Source of the DNA: an uncultured Granulosicoccus sp.
Lineage (GTDB): Bacteria > Pseudomonadota > Gammaproteobacteria > Granulosicoccales > Granulosicoccaceae
DNA length: 64,000 bases
Direction: 5' to 3'
Assembly (NCBI GenBank): GCA_947492525.1
Contig: CANLNQ010000016.1
Span: 62,001 to 126,000 of the forward strand
Shown here: piece by piece, positions 40,591 through 51,618 of the stretch
Layout: the number at the start of each line of letters is the position of its first letter
Numbering within the stretch: position 1 is the stretch's first letter
The notes under the pieces: model-generated
What the model saw: the letters and a program-made list of their open reading frames with translations, nothing else
Told to the model about the DNA's origin: nothing
The model's database searches: none
Position numbers and translations under genes: made by a program

Positions 40591-42870
40591 ATGCTGAGTA
40601 AAGAGCTCGAATTCACCCTAAATAACGCGTTCAAGGAAGCGCGCGCCCGCCGCTTTGAATTCATGACGGTTGAGCATCTCCTGCTTGCCCTGATCGATAA
40701 TCCCACGGCTGCGCAGGTGTTGCGTGCCTGTGGTGGAGACCTGGAAACACTGCGCGATGAACTCGACAGCTTTGTCGATGTGAATACGCCGTTGCTGGAT
40801 GAAAACGACACGCGTGAAACCCAGCCAACACTGGGCTTTCAGCGAGTCCTGCAACGAGCGGTCTTCCATGTGCAGAGTTCCGGCAAGAAGGAGGTGACCG
40901 GGGCCAATGTGCTGGTTGCCATCTTTGGCGAACAGGATAGCCAGACGGTCTATCTGCTCAACAAGCAGAACATCACTCGACTGGATGTCGTGAACTACAT
41001 CTCGCACGGTATTGCCAAGAATTCGCAGGAAGAGCCTGAGGAAACCGATGAAACAACCTCCGAGTTTTCCGGCGAAGAAGGCGAGTCCGATGCGAAGCCG
41101 CTGGACAAGTTTGCAACCAATCTGAATGCGAAGGCGCAGGCCGGGGAGATCGACCCCCTGATCGGACGAGATCACGAGGTGGAGCGAGCTTCACAGGTAC
41201 TGTGTCGGCGCCGGAAGAACAACCCCTTGCTGGTCGGGGAAGCTGGCGTGGGCAAGACTGCCATTGCCGAGGGACTGGCCAAGCGTATCGTGGACGGGGA
41301 AGTGCCGGATGTGCTGGCTGATGCGATCATCTACTCGCTGGATCTGGGCGCGCTGGTTGCCGGTACCAAGTACCGGGGCGACTTCGAGAAACGCCTCAAG
41401 GGTATTCTCAACCAGTTGAAGAAAGAGCCTGGTGCCATCCTGTTCATTGATGAGATCCATACCATCATCGGAGCCGGTGCCGCCTCGGGTGGGGTCATGG
41501 ATGCGTCGAATCTGATCAAGCCCATGCTGGCCACCGGTGAGCTCAAATGCATCGGTTCCACGACCTATCAGGAGTATCGCGGTATCTTCGAGAAGGACCG
41601 GGCGCTGTCACGACGCTTCCAGAAGATCGACGTGGTCGAACCCTCCGTGGATCAGACCTTCGAGATTCTCAAGGGGCTCAAGTCGCGTTACGAGGAATTC
41701 CATGAGGTCAAGTACTCCAACAATGCGCTGAAGACTGCTGCAGAGTTGTCCGGCAGATACATCAATGATCGCTTCCTGCCTGACAAGGCCATCGATGTGA
41801 TCGATGAGGCGGGTGCCAATCATCGCGTCAAGGGTGTCTCGACCAAAGGCAAGAAGCAGATCACGGTCAAGGACATCGAGGCGATTGTGGCCAAGATTGC
41901 GCGTATTCCCGAGAAGAGTGTTTCATCGACGGATACCGACAAACTCAAGACGCTTTCACGCGATCTGCGCATGCTGGTGTTCGGTCAGGATGAAGCCATC
42001 GATTCGCTGGGAGCGGCCATCAAGATGTCTCGCTCAGGGCTGGGGCCTGAAGACAAGCCCATCGGCAGCTTCATGTTTGCCGGACCAACGGGTGTGGGCA
42101 AGACGGAAGTCACCAAGCAATTGGCCAATATCATGGGAATCGAGCTGATTCGCTTCGATATGTCCGAGTACATGGAGCGTCATACCGTATCGCGTCTGAT
42201 CGGTGCACCGCCAGGTTATGTCGGCTACGATCAGGGCGGTCTGCTGACCGATGCAGTCATTCAGAACCCTCATGCCGTGGTCTTGCTGGATGAAATCGAA
42301 AAGGCGCATCCGGACGTGTTCAACCTGCTACTGCAGGTCATGGATCATGGCACGCTGACCGACAACAATGGTCGCAAGGCAGACTTCCGGAACATCATTC
42401 TGGTCATGACAACCAACGCCGGTGCGGAATCCATTTCCAGAACCACCATGGGATTCACCCAGCAGGATCATTCGACAGACGGCAACGAAGCCGTGAACAA
42501 GTTGTTCACGCCGGAATTCCGGAATCGTCTGGATGGCATCATTCAGTTCAAGCCGCTGGACAAGAGCATCATTCTGAATGTGGTAGACAAGTTCATCATC
42601 GAGCTGGAAGCCCAGCTGGAAGAGAAGAACGTGTCCATCGACTTCAATGATGAAGCCAAGGCCTGGCTGGCAGAGCACGGTTTCGATGCCCGCATGGGGG
42701 CGAGACCGATGTCACGTCTGATCAGCGAGAATGTCAAGAAGCATCTGGCTGATGAGATCCTGTTCGGCAAGCTCAGTCGTGGCGGTCGCGTGAACGTGAT
42801 TCTCGACGAGAAGGGCGACCTGGCTTTCGAATTCGAGAGCAAGGAAAGCAACAAGGAAGCCACCGTCTGA
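40591..42870 (+). CDS. clpA: ClpA, ATPase subunit of ClpAP protease
   Basis: ClpA unfolds proteins and feeds them to ClpP. The 759-residue protein has the N-domain ([18 protein letters not shown] onward, about 1-145) that binds ClpS, an acidic linker, and two AAA+ modules with Walker A at about 216-223 (GEAGVGKT) and 497-504 (GPTGVGKT), Walker [10 protein letters not shown] and [16 protein letters not shown], and a C-terminal D2 small domain. There is no ClpB-type middle coiled coil. Length matches E. coli ClpA (758). It converges with infA; a hairpin at 42895-42920 follows. Confidence 0.97.
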   Translation: MLSKELEFTLNNAFKEARARRFEFMTVEHLLLALIDNPTAAQVLRACGGDLETLRDELDSFVDVNTPLLDENDTRETQPTLGFQRVLQRAVFHVQSSGKKEVTGANVLVAIFGEQDSQTVYLLNKQNITRLDVVNYISHGIAKNSQEEPEETDETTSEFSGEEGESDAKPLDKFATNLNAKAQAGEIDPLIGRDHEVERASQVLCRRRKNNPLLVGEAGVGKTAIAEGLAKRIVDGEVPDVLADAIIYSLDLGALVAGTKYRGDFEKRLKGILNQLKKEPGAILFIDEIHTIIGAGAASGGVMDASNLIKPMLATGELKCIGSTTYQEYRGIFEKDRALSRRFQKIDVVEPSVDQTFEILKGLKSRYEEFHEVKYSNNALKTAAELSGRYINDRFLPDKAIDVIDEAGANHRVKGVSTKGKKQITVKDIEAIVAKIARIPEKSVSSTDTDKLKTLSRDLRMLVFGQDEAIDSLGAAIKMSRSGLGPEDKPIGSFMFAGPTGVGKTEVTKQLANIMGIELIRFDMSEYMERHTVSRLIGAPPGYVGYDQGGLLTDAVIQNPHAVVLLDEIEKAHPDVFNLLLQVMDHGTLTDNNGRKADFRNIILVMTTNAGAESISRTTMGFTQQDHSTDGNEAVNKLFTPEFRNRLDGIIQFKPLDKSIILNVVDKFIIELEAQLEEKNVSIDFNDEAKAWLAEHGFDARMGARPMSRLISENVKKHLADEILFGKLSRGGRVNVILDEKGDLAFEFESKESNKEATV

Positions 42871-42894
42871 GCGTGGTGAGACCCGGGCTTCGGT

Positions 42895-42920
42895 CCTCAG
42901 GCAAGACGTATTGCCTGGGG
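42895..42920 (+). terminator. Hairpin after clpA
   Basis: CCTCAGGCAA (42895-42904) pairs with TTGCCTGGGG (42911-42920), a 10-bp stem with one T-G pair around GACGTA. No T tract follows, so it is a weak terminator candidate for clpA. Confidence 0.4.
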
Positions 42921-42972
42921 GTCGGGCCGTTCAGCCGATCGAGCTGAACGACTCGCTGGAAATTCTACGTGC

Positions 42973-43017
42973 AAAAACAAGAAGGCCATCAAGCACCTCG
43001 AGTGCTTGATGGCCTTC
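42973..43017 (-). terminator. Long perfect-stem terminator of infA
   Basis: GAAGGCCATCAAGCAC (42981-42996) and GTGCTTGATGGCCTTC (43002-43017) form a perfect 16-bp stem with a 5-base loop. On the minus strand the stem is followed by TTGTTTTTG, making it an intrinsic terminator for infA. It may also block plus-strand read-through from clpA. Confidence 0.9.
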
Positions 43018-43040
43018 CGGAATTCGGTAGGGTAGCTGAC

Positions 43041-43259
43041 CTAACGGCTACGATACGTGATACGACCTTTGCTCAGATCGTACGGAGTCATCTGGACAGT
43101 GACCTTGTCTCCGGTAAGAATGCGAATGTAGTGCTTGCGCATCTTGCCGGATATATGAGCCGTGACAACATGTCCGTTTTCCAGTTCCACTCGGAACATG
43201 GTATTGGGAAGCGTATCCACAACCACGCCTTCCATCTCTATGGGTTCTTCTTTAGCCAT
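43041..43259 (-). CDS. infA: Translation initiation factor IF-1
   Basis: IF-1 binds the 30S A site during initiation. The 72-residue OB-fold protein reads [20 protein letters not shown] and [23 protein letters not shown], the same length as E. coli IF-1 and nearly the same sequence. It lies on the minus strand, converging with clpA, as in the E. coli clpA-infA region although the aat gene is not present here. A promoter-like element lies about 60 bases upstream and a strong terminator follows. Confidence 0.98.
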   Translation of the reverse strand: MAKEEPIEMEGVVVDTLPNTMFRVELENGHVVTAHISGKMRKHYIRILTGDKVTVQMTPYDLSKGRITYRSR

Positions 43260-43316
43260 TAAATCTCTGGTTTGCCTTCATCATTAGGTGCATCGTCAGT
43301 GTAAACACTGGTCGCC

Positions 43317-43344
43317 ATTATCACTAAATTGCCGCTCGCTGCAA
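43317..43344 (-). promoter_or_regulatory. Possible sigma-70 promoter of infA
   Basis: On the minus strand TTGCAG (43344-43339) and GATAAT (43322-43317) are separated by 16 bases, about 57 bases ahead of the infA start. The -10 fits well, the -35 only in part. Confidence 0.3.
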
Positions 43345-43517
43345 GCTTGCGGACATCGACAGCAACATTCAGACCGATTCTGACGCACATAATATGCTGC
43401 CATTGGCGCGGTATTACAAGCAAGTGTGGCTGATTTCCCCGTTTCTGTGCAGATTCCTTGTCCGTAATTCGAATTATTCGTTTGAACTGATCCAACAGGC
43501 CAACCATAATACGTCCG

Positions 43518-44003
43518 ATGTACAGCACTCTACTTCACAAGCCGCGCAACAGCGGTCGATTTTCCTCGCTGATGGACTTGTACGAGCAGAATTACATGCT
43601 CATGCGGTTGCTGGCGCCCGAGTTGAGGCAGATGGGGGAGGGTGAATTCGTCTCTCAGGCACCGGGAACCCTGGCTCTCGAGCTCAGAGAGCTGGAACAC
43701 AGCCGCTATACCTCGACCTTCAGGCTCAGCTATCGCTTTTCACCCAACGGGGCTCGGGGCCGCAGTGAGCGTGAGCCTGATCTGGCCATACGCCTCTACC
43801 ACGATGCGCGTTCCTGTGAGGTCATGAGTGGTTTGATGCCGGAAGGCCGGGTCAAGCTCCGGCGCACGCGGGACCTCGAGGAAGGCAGGCGGTTGAACCG
43901 CTTTCTGAACCGCTGGCTGGGTTATTGTCTGAGGCAGGGGCACCAGTTCGGTAGCCATCAGGACACGCCTGCCTTGCAGCCGGATTACTGCGCGCAGTAC
44001 TGA
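43518..44003 (+). CDS. DUF1249 protein (YqiB-like)
   Basis: The 161-residue protein matches the YqiB/DUF1249 family of gammaproteobacteria: LMDLYEQNYMLMRLLAP near the start, SRYTSTFRLSY in the middle, AIRLYHDARSCEVM and the end LNRFLNRWLGYCLRQGHQ. E. coli YqiB is 140 residues; the extra length is at both ends. Its biochemical role is not known; in some genomes it neighbours nudF/cpdA, which is not so here. ATG 43518 is the likely start. The 3' end overlaps the convergent DUF4124 gene by 19 bases. Confidence 0.85.
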   Translation: MYSTLLHKPRNSGRFSSLMDLYEQNYMLMRLLAPELRQMGEGEFVSQAPGTLALELRELEHSRYTSTFRLSYRFSPNGARGRSEREPDLAIRLYHDARSCEVMSGLMPEGRVKLRRTRDLEEGRRLNRFLNRWLGYCLRQGHQFGSHQDTPALQPDYCAQY

Positions 44004-44581
44004 TCGAAGCTGCGCTGGTAGCGCGCCATGTGGATGACGGTATTGTCCATGTCTTCCGGGGTCAGGCGCGACTTCAACCGGCGTTCCAGAGAGGTGACCC
44101 TCTTCTGCAGATCCTGACAACGGCTTCGCTTGAAGCTGGCAGCGCTGATGCTGGCTGCCAGGCCTTCTTCCGTCTGTTCGCTTGACGCCGTATTCTTTCC
44201 GGGGCGGCCCACAGCCAGTGCACCGTTGACAGGGCTCAGGCTGGCGCTGGGCGAGCTGCCGCGACTGATCGCGGGTGGCAGATCAGCCGTGTTGCCGGGC
44301 GCATATTCGACTCGTGGCAGAGGAGGCTTGTCAGCGGTGTCGGGTGGATTGTAGGGGGCCACCGGTGAACTCTGGCGCTGCGCGGCGGAGAGCCCGGCCG
44401 GATCTGCGGCCGAGATGTCATTGGCCGGGGCCGAATCCACACGTTCGTAGCTGATGCCGCTGGCAGGCGGTTGTGGAGAGAAGGTGATGGACCCATCAGG
44501 CTCGACCCATTTGTACAAGGGCTGAGCCAGCGCCACGGTGCTGCTGGCCACCAGGAGCAGCAGGCTGATTCGAGGGATCAT
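43985..44581 (-). CDS. DUF4124-domain periplasmic protein
   Basis: The 198-residue protein has a signal peptide (about 1-19, ending VALA) and then a short DUF4124 motif, PLYKWVEPDGSITFSPQPP, seen in many envelope proteins of gamma- and betaproteobacteria. A Pro/Ser/Ala-rich low-complexity stretch (about 50-140) follows, then a helical C-terminal domain with two Cys residues (SRCQDLQKRVTSLERRLKSR and YCAQ), which may form a disulfide. No function is established. It converges with DUF1249 (19-base overlap) and is divergent from crcB. Confidence 0.8.
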   Translation of the reverse strand: MIPRISLLLLVASSTVALAQPLYKWVEPDGSITFSPQPPASGISYERVDSAPANDISAADPAGLSAAQRQSSPVAPYNPPDTADKPPLPRVEYAPGNTADLPPAISRGSSPSASLSPVNGALAVGRPGKNTASSEQTEEGLAASISAASFKRSRCQDLQKRVTSLERRLKSRLTPEDMDNTVIHMARYQRSFDQYCAQ

Positions 44582-44628
44582 GTTTTGCTGAAATTGCGCT
44601 AGAGTTTCATGCTGTCAATGCAAAGTCG

Positions 44629-45024
44629 ATGCCGATGAGTGCGGGTATGAACTTCCTTTATGTGGGATTGGGCGGGGCCATGGGCGCGTGTCTGCGCTAC
44701 TCCATCAGTCTGCTCATGGCCAGAGAGTTGTTGCGGTTTCCCCTGGCCACCCTGACCGCCAACGTTGTCGGTGCACTGCTTGCCGGTATCATCGCCACCT
44801 GGTTCTGGAGTCGAGGCCTGTTTGGAACGCCCTTGCAGTTGCTGCTGGTTGTCGGCTTTCTCGGGGGATTCACCACCTTTTCAACCTTCTCGGTCGAAAC
44901 CCTGAGGTTGATCGAAGAAGGTGCTCAGGCCATGGCGCTACTGAACATGACACTCAACCTCTTGGGTTCACTGCTGGCGGTGTTCATCGGCAGTACGCTG
45001 GTTCGCTGGTGGCTGGGTTCCTGA
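44629..45024 (+). CDS. crcB: Fluoride channel CrcB/FluC
   Basis: This 131-residue, four-helix membrane protein belongs to the FluC family, which exports toxic fluoride as a dual-topology dimer. It shows GGAMGACLRY in helix 1, TLTANVVGALLAG with the channel Asn in helix 2 and GGFLGGFTTFSTFSVE with the Phe-box and Thr/Ser Na+-site in helix 3. The family usually begins close to MNFLYVGLGG, so ATG 44647 is as likely as ATG 44629. No fluoride riboswitch is evident upstream. serS follows after 143 bases. Confidence 0.93.
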   Translation: MPMSAGMNFLYVGLGGAMGACLRYSISLLMARELLRFPLATLTANVVGALLAGIIATWFWSRGLFGTPLQLLLVVGFLGGFTTFSTFSVETLRLIEEGAQAMALLNMTLNLLGSLLAVFIGSTLVRWWLGS

Positions 45025-45128
45025 TCATGATGGTGGCGCCTCGGGCCTGGCCATACTCTGGCAAGCTGGTCGTGAGCGGCAGCGCTGATATACTGTGCCG
45101 ACGGGGTCTGGACGCTGCCACCCCGTGA

Positions 45129-46484
<1,356 letters not shown>

Positions 46485-46506
46485 CACCACACATCGACTG
46501 ACCACC

Positions 46507-48456
46507 ATGCAATCATTGCCCAGCCTGCCGCATTATCTGCTCCGCAATGCTGAGCAATACGCAGATCGTGTTGCCATGCGGCACAAGGATCTGGGCATCT
46601 GGCATGAATGGACATGGGCTGAGGTATGCACTCAAGTGCAAGCCTATGCCCTGGGTCTGCGAGAGTCAGGCTTGCAGGAAGGTGACAAGGTTGCAATAAT
46701 AGGCAGCAACAGGCCAAAGTTGTATTGGTCCTTTGCTGCCATTCAGTCCATCGGCGGCATACCGGTGCCCATGTATGCCGATGCGGTCGCCGATGAGATG
46801 GTCTTTGTTCTCGAACACGCCGGCGTTCGTTTTGCCGTGTGTCAGGATCAGGAACAAGTCGACAAGGTCGTCTCGGTTCAGGATCAGTTGCCACTGCTGG
46901 CGCAGATCCTGTACGACGAACCTCGTGGCATGCGCGGTTATGATCAGGACCACATCCGTTCCATTGATGCGGTGCAGCAACTGGGTCTGAAACTGCTGGA
47001 ACGTGATCGTCATCAGGCTGTGCAGTGGCGCACGGATATCGACAAGCTGGAGGCGGACCAGCTGTGCGTGATGCTCTATACGTCGGGAACCACCGGGCGA
47101 CCCAAAGGGGTAATGCTCTCTCATCGCAACCTGGTGGTGACATCCATCAATGCGAACACCTTCGATAATCTGGGGGTTGATGAAGAGATCATTGCCTATC
47201 TGCCGCTGGCCTGGGTTGGCGACCATGTCTTCAGTTACGGGCAGTCTCTGACAGCTGGCTACTGTGTATGCTGTCCGGAGAGTCTTGACACCATTGCTGC
47301 TGATCGCCGCGAGATTGCCCCGAGCTACTTCTTCGCGCCGCCCAGAGTCTTCGAGTCACTGCTGACCTCGATCACCGTGGCCATGGAGGATGCCAGTCGT
47401 TTGAAACGCTGGATGTTCGACCATTTCATCGCGGTAGCCCGACGTCACGGAGAGGATGTGCTCAATGGCAAGCAGTTACCCTTGCTGGCGCGAATGAACT
47501 ATGCGCTGGGAGATTTTCTGGTCTACGGTCCGCTGAAGAACCGACTTGGCATGTCGAAGGTGAGGGTAGCCTATACGGCAGGAGAGGCTATCGGGCCTGA
47601 TATCTTCCGCTTCTACCGTTCGCTGGGTATCAACCTGAAGCAACTCTACGGTCAGACTGAAGCCAGTGTGTACATCACGGCCCAGCCGGATGGTCAGATC
47701 GATGCCGATACTGTCGGCACACCTTCGCTGGATGTCGAAATACGCATTGCGGATAACGGGGAAGTGCTGTATCGCTCGCCCGGCGTGTTCATGGGTTACT
47801 ACCAGAATGAGGAAGCCACTGCATCGACCAAGACAGCTGATGGCTGGGTATTGACCGGTGATGCCGGCTTCATTGATGATCGAGGGCATCTGAGAATCAT
47901 CGATCGGGCCAAGGATGTCGGCAAACTCAACGACGGAAGCCTGTTTCCTCCCAAGTATATCGAGAACAAGCTCAAGTTCTTTCCGGCCGTCAAGGAGGTC
48001 GTGGCTTTCGGCGATCAGCGGGATTACGTGGCCGCTTTCGTCAACATCGATCTGACCTCGGTTGCCAACTGGGCCGAACGAAACAATATTGTCTATGCCT
48101 CCTATCAGGAGCTTGCCGGACACCCGCTCGTGTATGACATGATCGAATCGCATATCGAGGAGGTCAACAAGGATCTGCTGGCGGAGCCGCGTGTGGCCGG
48201 CGCCTGCATTCGCCGTTTTCTGGTGTTGCACAAGGAGCTCGATGCCGATGATGGAGAATTGACGCGTACCCAGAAGGTGCGTCGAAAGTTCATCAACGAA
48301 CGCTACCAGCCACTGATTGATGCCTTGTATTCGGACAAGGAAAGTCAGTACGTGTCGACCACGGTCGTATTCGAAGATGGGCGTCAGGGAACCATCGAGG
48401 CCGATGTGCGCCTGCGAAACGTCGGGGCTCCATCAGTACTGGCCGAGGCTTCCTGA
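46507..48456 (+). CDS. Long-chain acyl-CoA synthetase-like AMP-binding protein
   Basis: The 649-residue protein is an ANL-superfamily enzyme that activates a carboxylic acid to its acyl-AMP and then CoA thioester. The P-loop is LYTSGTTGRPKGVMLSH (about 190-206); A5 is QLYGQTEASVY; A7 is GWVLTGDAGFIDDRG; the A8 hinge reads IIDRAKDVGKLNDGSLFPPKYIEN in segments. ATG 46507 opens MQSLPSLPHYLLRNAEQYADRVAMRHKD, a normal start; the frame runs back into serS but is not coding there. Its stop overlaps livG (TGATG), tying it to the ABC importer. Substrate is unknown: fatty, aromatic or alicyclic acid are all possible. Confidence 0.9.
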   Translation: MQSLPSLPHYLLRNAEQYADRVAMRHKDLGIWHEWTWAEVCTQVQAYALGLRESGLQEGDKVAIIGSNRPKLYWSFAAIQSIGGIPVPMYADAVADEMVFVLEHAGVRFAVCQDQEQVDKVVSVQDQLPLLAQILYDEPRGMRGYDQDHIRSIDAVQQLGLKLLERDRHQAVQWRTDIDKLEADQLCVMLYTSGTTGRPKGVMLSHRNLVVTSINANTFDNLGVDEEIIAYLPLAWVGDHVFSYGQSLTAGYCVCCPESLDTIAADRREIAPSYFFAPPRVFESLLTSITVAMEDASRLKRWMFDHFIAVARRHGEDVLNGKQLPLLARMNYALGDFLVYGPLKNRLGMSKVRVAYTAGEAIGPDIFRFYRSLGINLKQLYGQTEASVYITAQPDGQIDADTVGTPSLDVEIRIADNGEVLYRSPGVFMGYYQNEEATASTKTADGWVLTGDAGFIDDRGHLRIIDRAKDVGKLNDGSLFPPKYIENKLKFFPAVKEVVAFGDQRDYVAAFVNIDLTSVANWAERNNIVYASYQELAGHPLVYDMIESHIEEVNKDLLAEPRVAGACIRRFLVLHKELDADDGELTRTQKVRRKFINERYQPLIDALYSDKESQYVSTTVVFEDGRQGTIEADVRLRNVGAPSVLAEAS

Positions 48457-49325
48457 TGTCGGCCGGAAATCAAGAACCGGTCGGCGGTGCCGACGTCGAT
48501 CGATTCAACTCGGACCTGACAGTGAGCGAGCCATTGAACGAAACTTCCAGGCAGTACACCACCGAGTTGCTGAGTGTCGAGAACGTTTCCCTGTCATTCG
48601 GCGGCGTGCAGGCGGTAACCGACATCTCCTTCAATATCATGCAGGGAGAAGTGCGTGCCATCATCGGTCCCAATGGCGCCGGCAAGACGTCACTGCTGAA
48701 CGTCATCAATGGCTTCTATCATCCGCAGGAAGGCGTCATCAATTTCCGTGGCAAGCCGCGTCGACGCATGAAGCCGTATCAGGCTGCGGCCTCGGGCATT
48801 GCCAGGACGTTTCAGAATGTTGCCTTGTTCAAGGGCATGAGCACACTGGACAACATCATGTCGGGACGCTCGCTCAAGATGCACCGCGGATTTTTCTGGC
48901 AACTCGTTCACCTGGGCCCGGCCCGCAACGAGGAAATCCGCCATCGCCGGCGAGTGGAAGAGATCATCGACTTTCTCGAAATCGCTCATATCCGCAAGCA
49001 ACCGGTCGGGCGACTGCCTTACGGTCTGCAGAAGCGGGTAGAGCTGGGACGTGCCATGGCCATGGAGCCAGAATTGCTATTGCTCGACGAACCCATGGCA
49101 GGCATGAATCTGGAGGAGAAGGAGGACATGAGCCGATTCATCATCGACCTGAATTCGGAGTTCGGTACCACGATCGCCCTGATCGAGCACGACATGGGCG
49201 TGGTCATGGATCTCGCTGATCGTGTCGTGGTACTCGATTACGGCAAGAAGATCGCGGATGGTACGCCTGCGGAAGTCCAGGCCAGCCAGGAAGTGATCGA
49301 TGCCTACCTGGGAGTGGCTCACTGA
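48456..49325 (+). CDS. livG: Liv-type ABC transporter ATPase (LivG)
   Basis: The 289-residue protein is an ABC ATPase of the branched-chain amino acid/amide family. After a 38-residue N-terminal extension come Walker A GPNGAGKT (71-78), the LivG-type GIARTFQNVALFKGMS Q-loop region, signature LPYGLQKRVELGRAMA (with YG for SG) and Walker B LLLDEPMAGM. The C-terminal BCA_ABC_TP tail (GTPAEVQASQEVIDAYLG) confirms the group. It overlaps the acyl-CoA synthetase stop, and livH starts immediately after its stop. Substrate likely is the compound activated by the ligases, rather than Leu/Ile/Val; this is inference. Confidence 0.92.
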   Translation: MSAGNQEPVGGADVDRFNSDLTVSEPLNETSRQYTTELLSVENVSLSFGGVQAVTDISFNIMQGEVRAIIGPNGAGKTSLLNVINGFYHPQEGVINFRGKPRRRMKPYQAAASGIARTFQNVALFKGMSTLDNIMSGRSLKMHRGFFWQLVHLGPARNEEIRHRRRVEEIIDFLEIAHIRKQPVGRLPYGLQKRVELGRAMAMEPELLLLDEPMAGMNLEEKEDMSRFIIDLNSEFGTTIALIEHDMGVVMDLADRVVVLDYGKKIADGTPAEVQASQEVIDAYLGVAH

Positions 49326-50282
49326 ATGGACATCCTGCACAGTATTTTCGTGGCGCCTTTCATCGAGATGGGTGCCTATCCCGATTTCTTTCTGCAGGTG
49401 GTCTGGGAGGGGTTTGTCGCCGGCGTCCTGTACTCGCTCATCGCGCTCGGCTTCGTGTTGATCTACAAGGCATCGGGTGTCTTCAATTTTGCGCAGGGCA
49501 TCATGGTGGTTTTTGCAGCTCTGGCCCTGGTAAGCCTGCATGGCATGGGGGTGCCGGCCTGGCTGGCGGTGATCCTGGCGCTGGGGATCATGGGTCTGCT
49601 GGCCGTTGGCGTCGAACGCCTGGTGTTGCGCAAACTGGTCAATCAGCATGACGCCATACTGCTGATGGCAACCATCGGTCTGACACTGGTGCTCAAGGGC
49701 CTGGGTCAGTTGCTGTTTGGTGGCGAACCCAAGCCGATGATCACCGAGGAGCTGGGACTGCCAACCGGATCAACCGATTGGGAGGTCTTTGGGGGCATCG
49801 TCATCTTTCAGCACATCGATATTGCCGCCACCGTCGTTGCTCTGCTGATGGTGCTGGCACTTGCATTGTTCTTTTCGAAGACACGCATCGGTCGGGCATT
49901 GCGCGCCGTCGCTGATGATCACCAGGCGGCATTGTCAGTGGGTATCTCGCTGCATCAGATCTGGGCCATCGTCTGGTTTGCCGCGGGTATCGTGGCACTG
50001 GTGACAGGCATCATGTGGGGGGCTCGTTCCGAGGTGTCCTTTGCACTGGAAATCATCGCCCTGAAAGCGCTGGCAGTGCTGATTCTTGGCGGCTTCACGT
50101 CCATCCCCGGCGCCATCGTCGGGGGGCTGATCATCGGCATCGGCGAGAAGCTCTTCGAGGTCTACTGGGGGGCATTGTTCGGTAGTGGGGTTGAAGCCTG
50201 GTTTGCCTATGTGCTGGCGTTGATCTTTCTGCTGTTTCGCCCGCAGGGGCTGTTTGGCGAGAGGATCATCGAACGTGTGTAA
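49326..50282 (+). CDS. livH: Liv-type ABC transporter permease (LivH)
   Basis: The 318-residue membrane protein has about eight helices and the LivH features GVLYSLIALGFVLIYKASGVFNFAQG near the N-terminus, GRALRAVADDHQAALSVGI (cytoplasmic coupling loop to the ATPase) and KALAVLILGGFTSIPGAIVGG. It forms the translocation pore with LivM. The start ATG directly follows the livG stop. It has a short N-terminal extension relative to E. coli LivH (308). Its stop is 68 bases ahead of livM. Confidence 0.92.
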   Translation: MDILHSIFVAPFIEMGAYPDFFLQVVWEGFVAGVLYSLIALGFVLIYKASGVFNFAQGIMVVFAALALVSLHGMGVPAWLAVILALGIMGLLAVGVERLVLRKLVNQHDAILLMATIGLTLVLKGLGQLLFGGEPKPMITEELGLPTGSTDWEVFGGIVIFQHIDIAATVVALLMVLALALFFSKTRIGRALRAVADDHQAALSVGISLHQIWAIVWFAAGIVALVTGIMWGARSEVSFALEIIALKALAVLILGGFTSIPGAIVGGLIIGIGEKLFEVYWGALFGSGVEAWFAYVLALIFLLFRPQGLFGERIIERV

Positions 50283-50350
50283 TCAACATCCGCAGGGTAG
50301 TGCTGTCGTGAAACCCGACAACCTTCGATTGCTGACAGCCGGAGGTGTGC

Positions 50351-51436
50351 ATGTTCTATCGTGAGGCGGGTCAGTTCAAGACAAGCTATGCCGCAGATCA
50401 GGCCCTGTTGCCGATCCGGCAGGATCGTATCGGGCTTGGCCTGATACTGTTCGTCGCCTTCGTCGCGATACCGCTGCTGGCGAGCGATTTTCTCATCGGC
50501 TCCATCATGATCCCGTTTCTGGTCTTTGCGCTGGCTTCGGTCGGGCTCAATATCCTGACCGGCTATGCCGGTCAGTTGTCATTGGGCACCGGGGCGTTCA
50601 TGGGAGTAGGTGCCTACTCCTGCTACAAACTCACCACCTATTTCCCGGACATCAACATCCTGTTCATGGTGCTGCTCTCCGGTGTCTTCTCGGCTGCCGT
50701 CGGCGTGGTGTTCGGTCTGCCCAGTCTGCGTATCAAGGGACTGTATCTGGCCATCACCACACTGGCGGCACAGTTCTTTCTCGAATGGTGTTTCATACGC
50801 ATCGGCTGGTTGTACAACTACAATGACTCCGGGGCCATCGAGGTGCCGCAACGCAAACTCTTCGATATCGCGATAACCGGCGCGTCTGCCTCGCCGACGG
50901 TTCGTTATCTGGTCATTGTCGTGCTGGTGTCCATCATGACGCTGTTGGCTGCCAATATCCTGCGCGGACGTATCGGGCGTAGCTGGATGATGATCCGGGA
51001 CATGGATATCGCGGCAGAGCTGATGGGGGTGAGGCCCTTGTACGCGAAACTCTCGGCATTTGCCTTCTCCAGCTATTACTGCGGAGTGGCGGGTGCGCTG
51101 ATGGTCTTTTTCTGGATCGGTTCGGCGGAAGCTGAAGCCTTCGATATCAATCACTCGCTGCTGGTGCTTTTCATGGTGATCATCGGTGGCATGGGCTCCT
51201 TGCTGGGCTGCTTTCTGGGAGCTGCCTTCATCTGGGTCCTGCCCATCATCATTCGAGCCGTACCGCCCATGCTGGGGCTGGATGTGATTGCTGCCACGAC
51301 AGAGCATGTGTCGAACATCATCATCGGTGTGCTGATCATCTTTTTCCTGATCGTCGAACCACACGGCCTGGCCAGGCTATGGCAGATAGGCAAGGAGAAG
51401 CTGCGGACGTGGCCTTTCCCGTATTCGAGCAATTGA
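50351..51436 (+). CDS. livM: Liv-type ABC transporter permease (LivM)
   Basis: The 361-residue membrane protein has about ten helices and the LivM marks LNILTGYAGQLSLGTGAFMGVGAY and GRSWMMIRDMDIAAELMGV, then FMVIIGGMGSLLGCFLGAAF. It partners LivH. I start it at ATG 50351 because GGAGG (50341-50345) precedes it by five bases; the in-frame GTG at 50345 lies inside the ribosome site. A structured 182-base gap separates it from the binding-protein gene livK. Confidence 0.92.
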   Translation: MFYREAGQFKTSYAADQALLPIRQDRIGLGLILFVAFVAIPLLASDFLIGSIMIPFLVFALASVGLNILTGYAGQLSLGTGAFMGVGAYSCYKLTTYFPDINILFMVLLSGVFSAAVGVVFGLPSLRIKGLYLAITTLAAQFFLEWCFIRIGWLYNYNDSGAIEVPQRKLFDIAITGASASPTVRYLVIVVLVSIMTLLAANILRGRIGRSWMMIRDMDIAAELMGVRPLYAKLSAFAFSSYYCGVAGALMVFFWIGSAEAEAFDINHSLLVLFMVIIGGMGSLLGCFLGAAFIWVLPIIIRAVPPMLGLDVIAATTEHVSNIIIGVLIIFFLIVEPHGLARLWQIGKEKLRTWPFPYSSN

Positions 51437-51507
51437 GCGCCATGAATCTTGAATCCCTGATCAGCAACTGTCATCCGGAACAGACCCGATCCATCATGTT
51501 GTAAAAC

Positions 51508-51537
51508 GGTTCAGGGGAAACACCGTTTTCCCGAACC
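51508..51537 (+). promoter_or_regulatory. Hairpin between livM and livK
   Basis: GGTTC (51508-51512) pairs with GAACC (51533-51537), and GGGGAAA with TTTTCCC inside. An overlapping alternative pairs AAACGG (51504-51509) with CCGTTT (51523-51528). There is no T run. Such hairpins before binding-protein genes often raise mRNA stability or partly terminate upstream transcripts; function here is inferred. Confidence 0.45.
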
Positions 51538-51618
51538 ACTACTGCTTTACCAGGTACTACCCTTATATCGAACAACTGCCTCACCACACTGGCAGCAATA
51601 CCACTGAAGGAGAACCGA

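Noticed and set aside
44582-44646. Possible fluoride riboswitch before crcB
   Set aside because: The space is short and lacks the conserved aptamer core; no convincing pseudoknot could be drawn.
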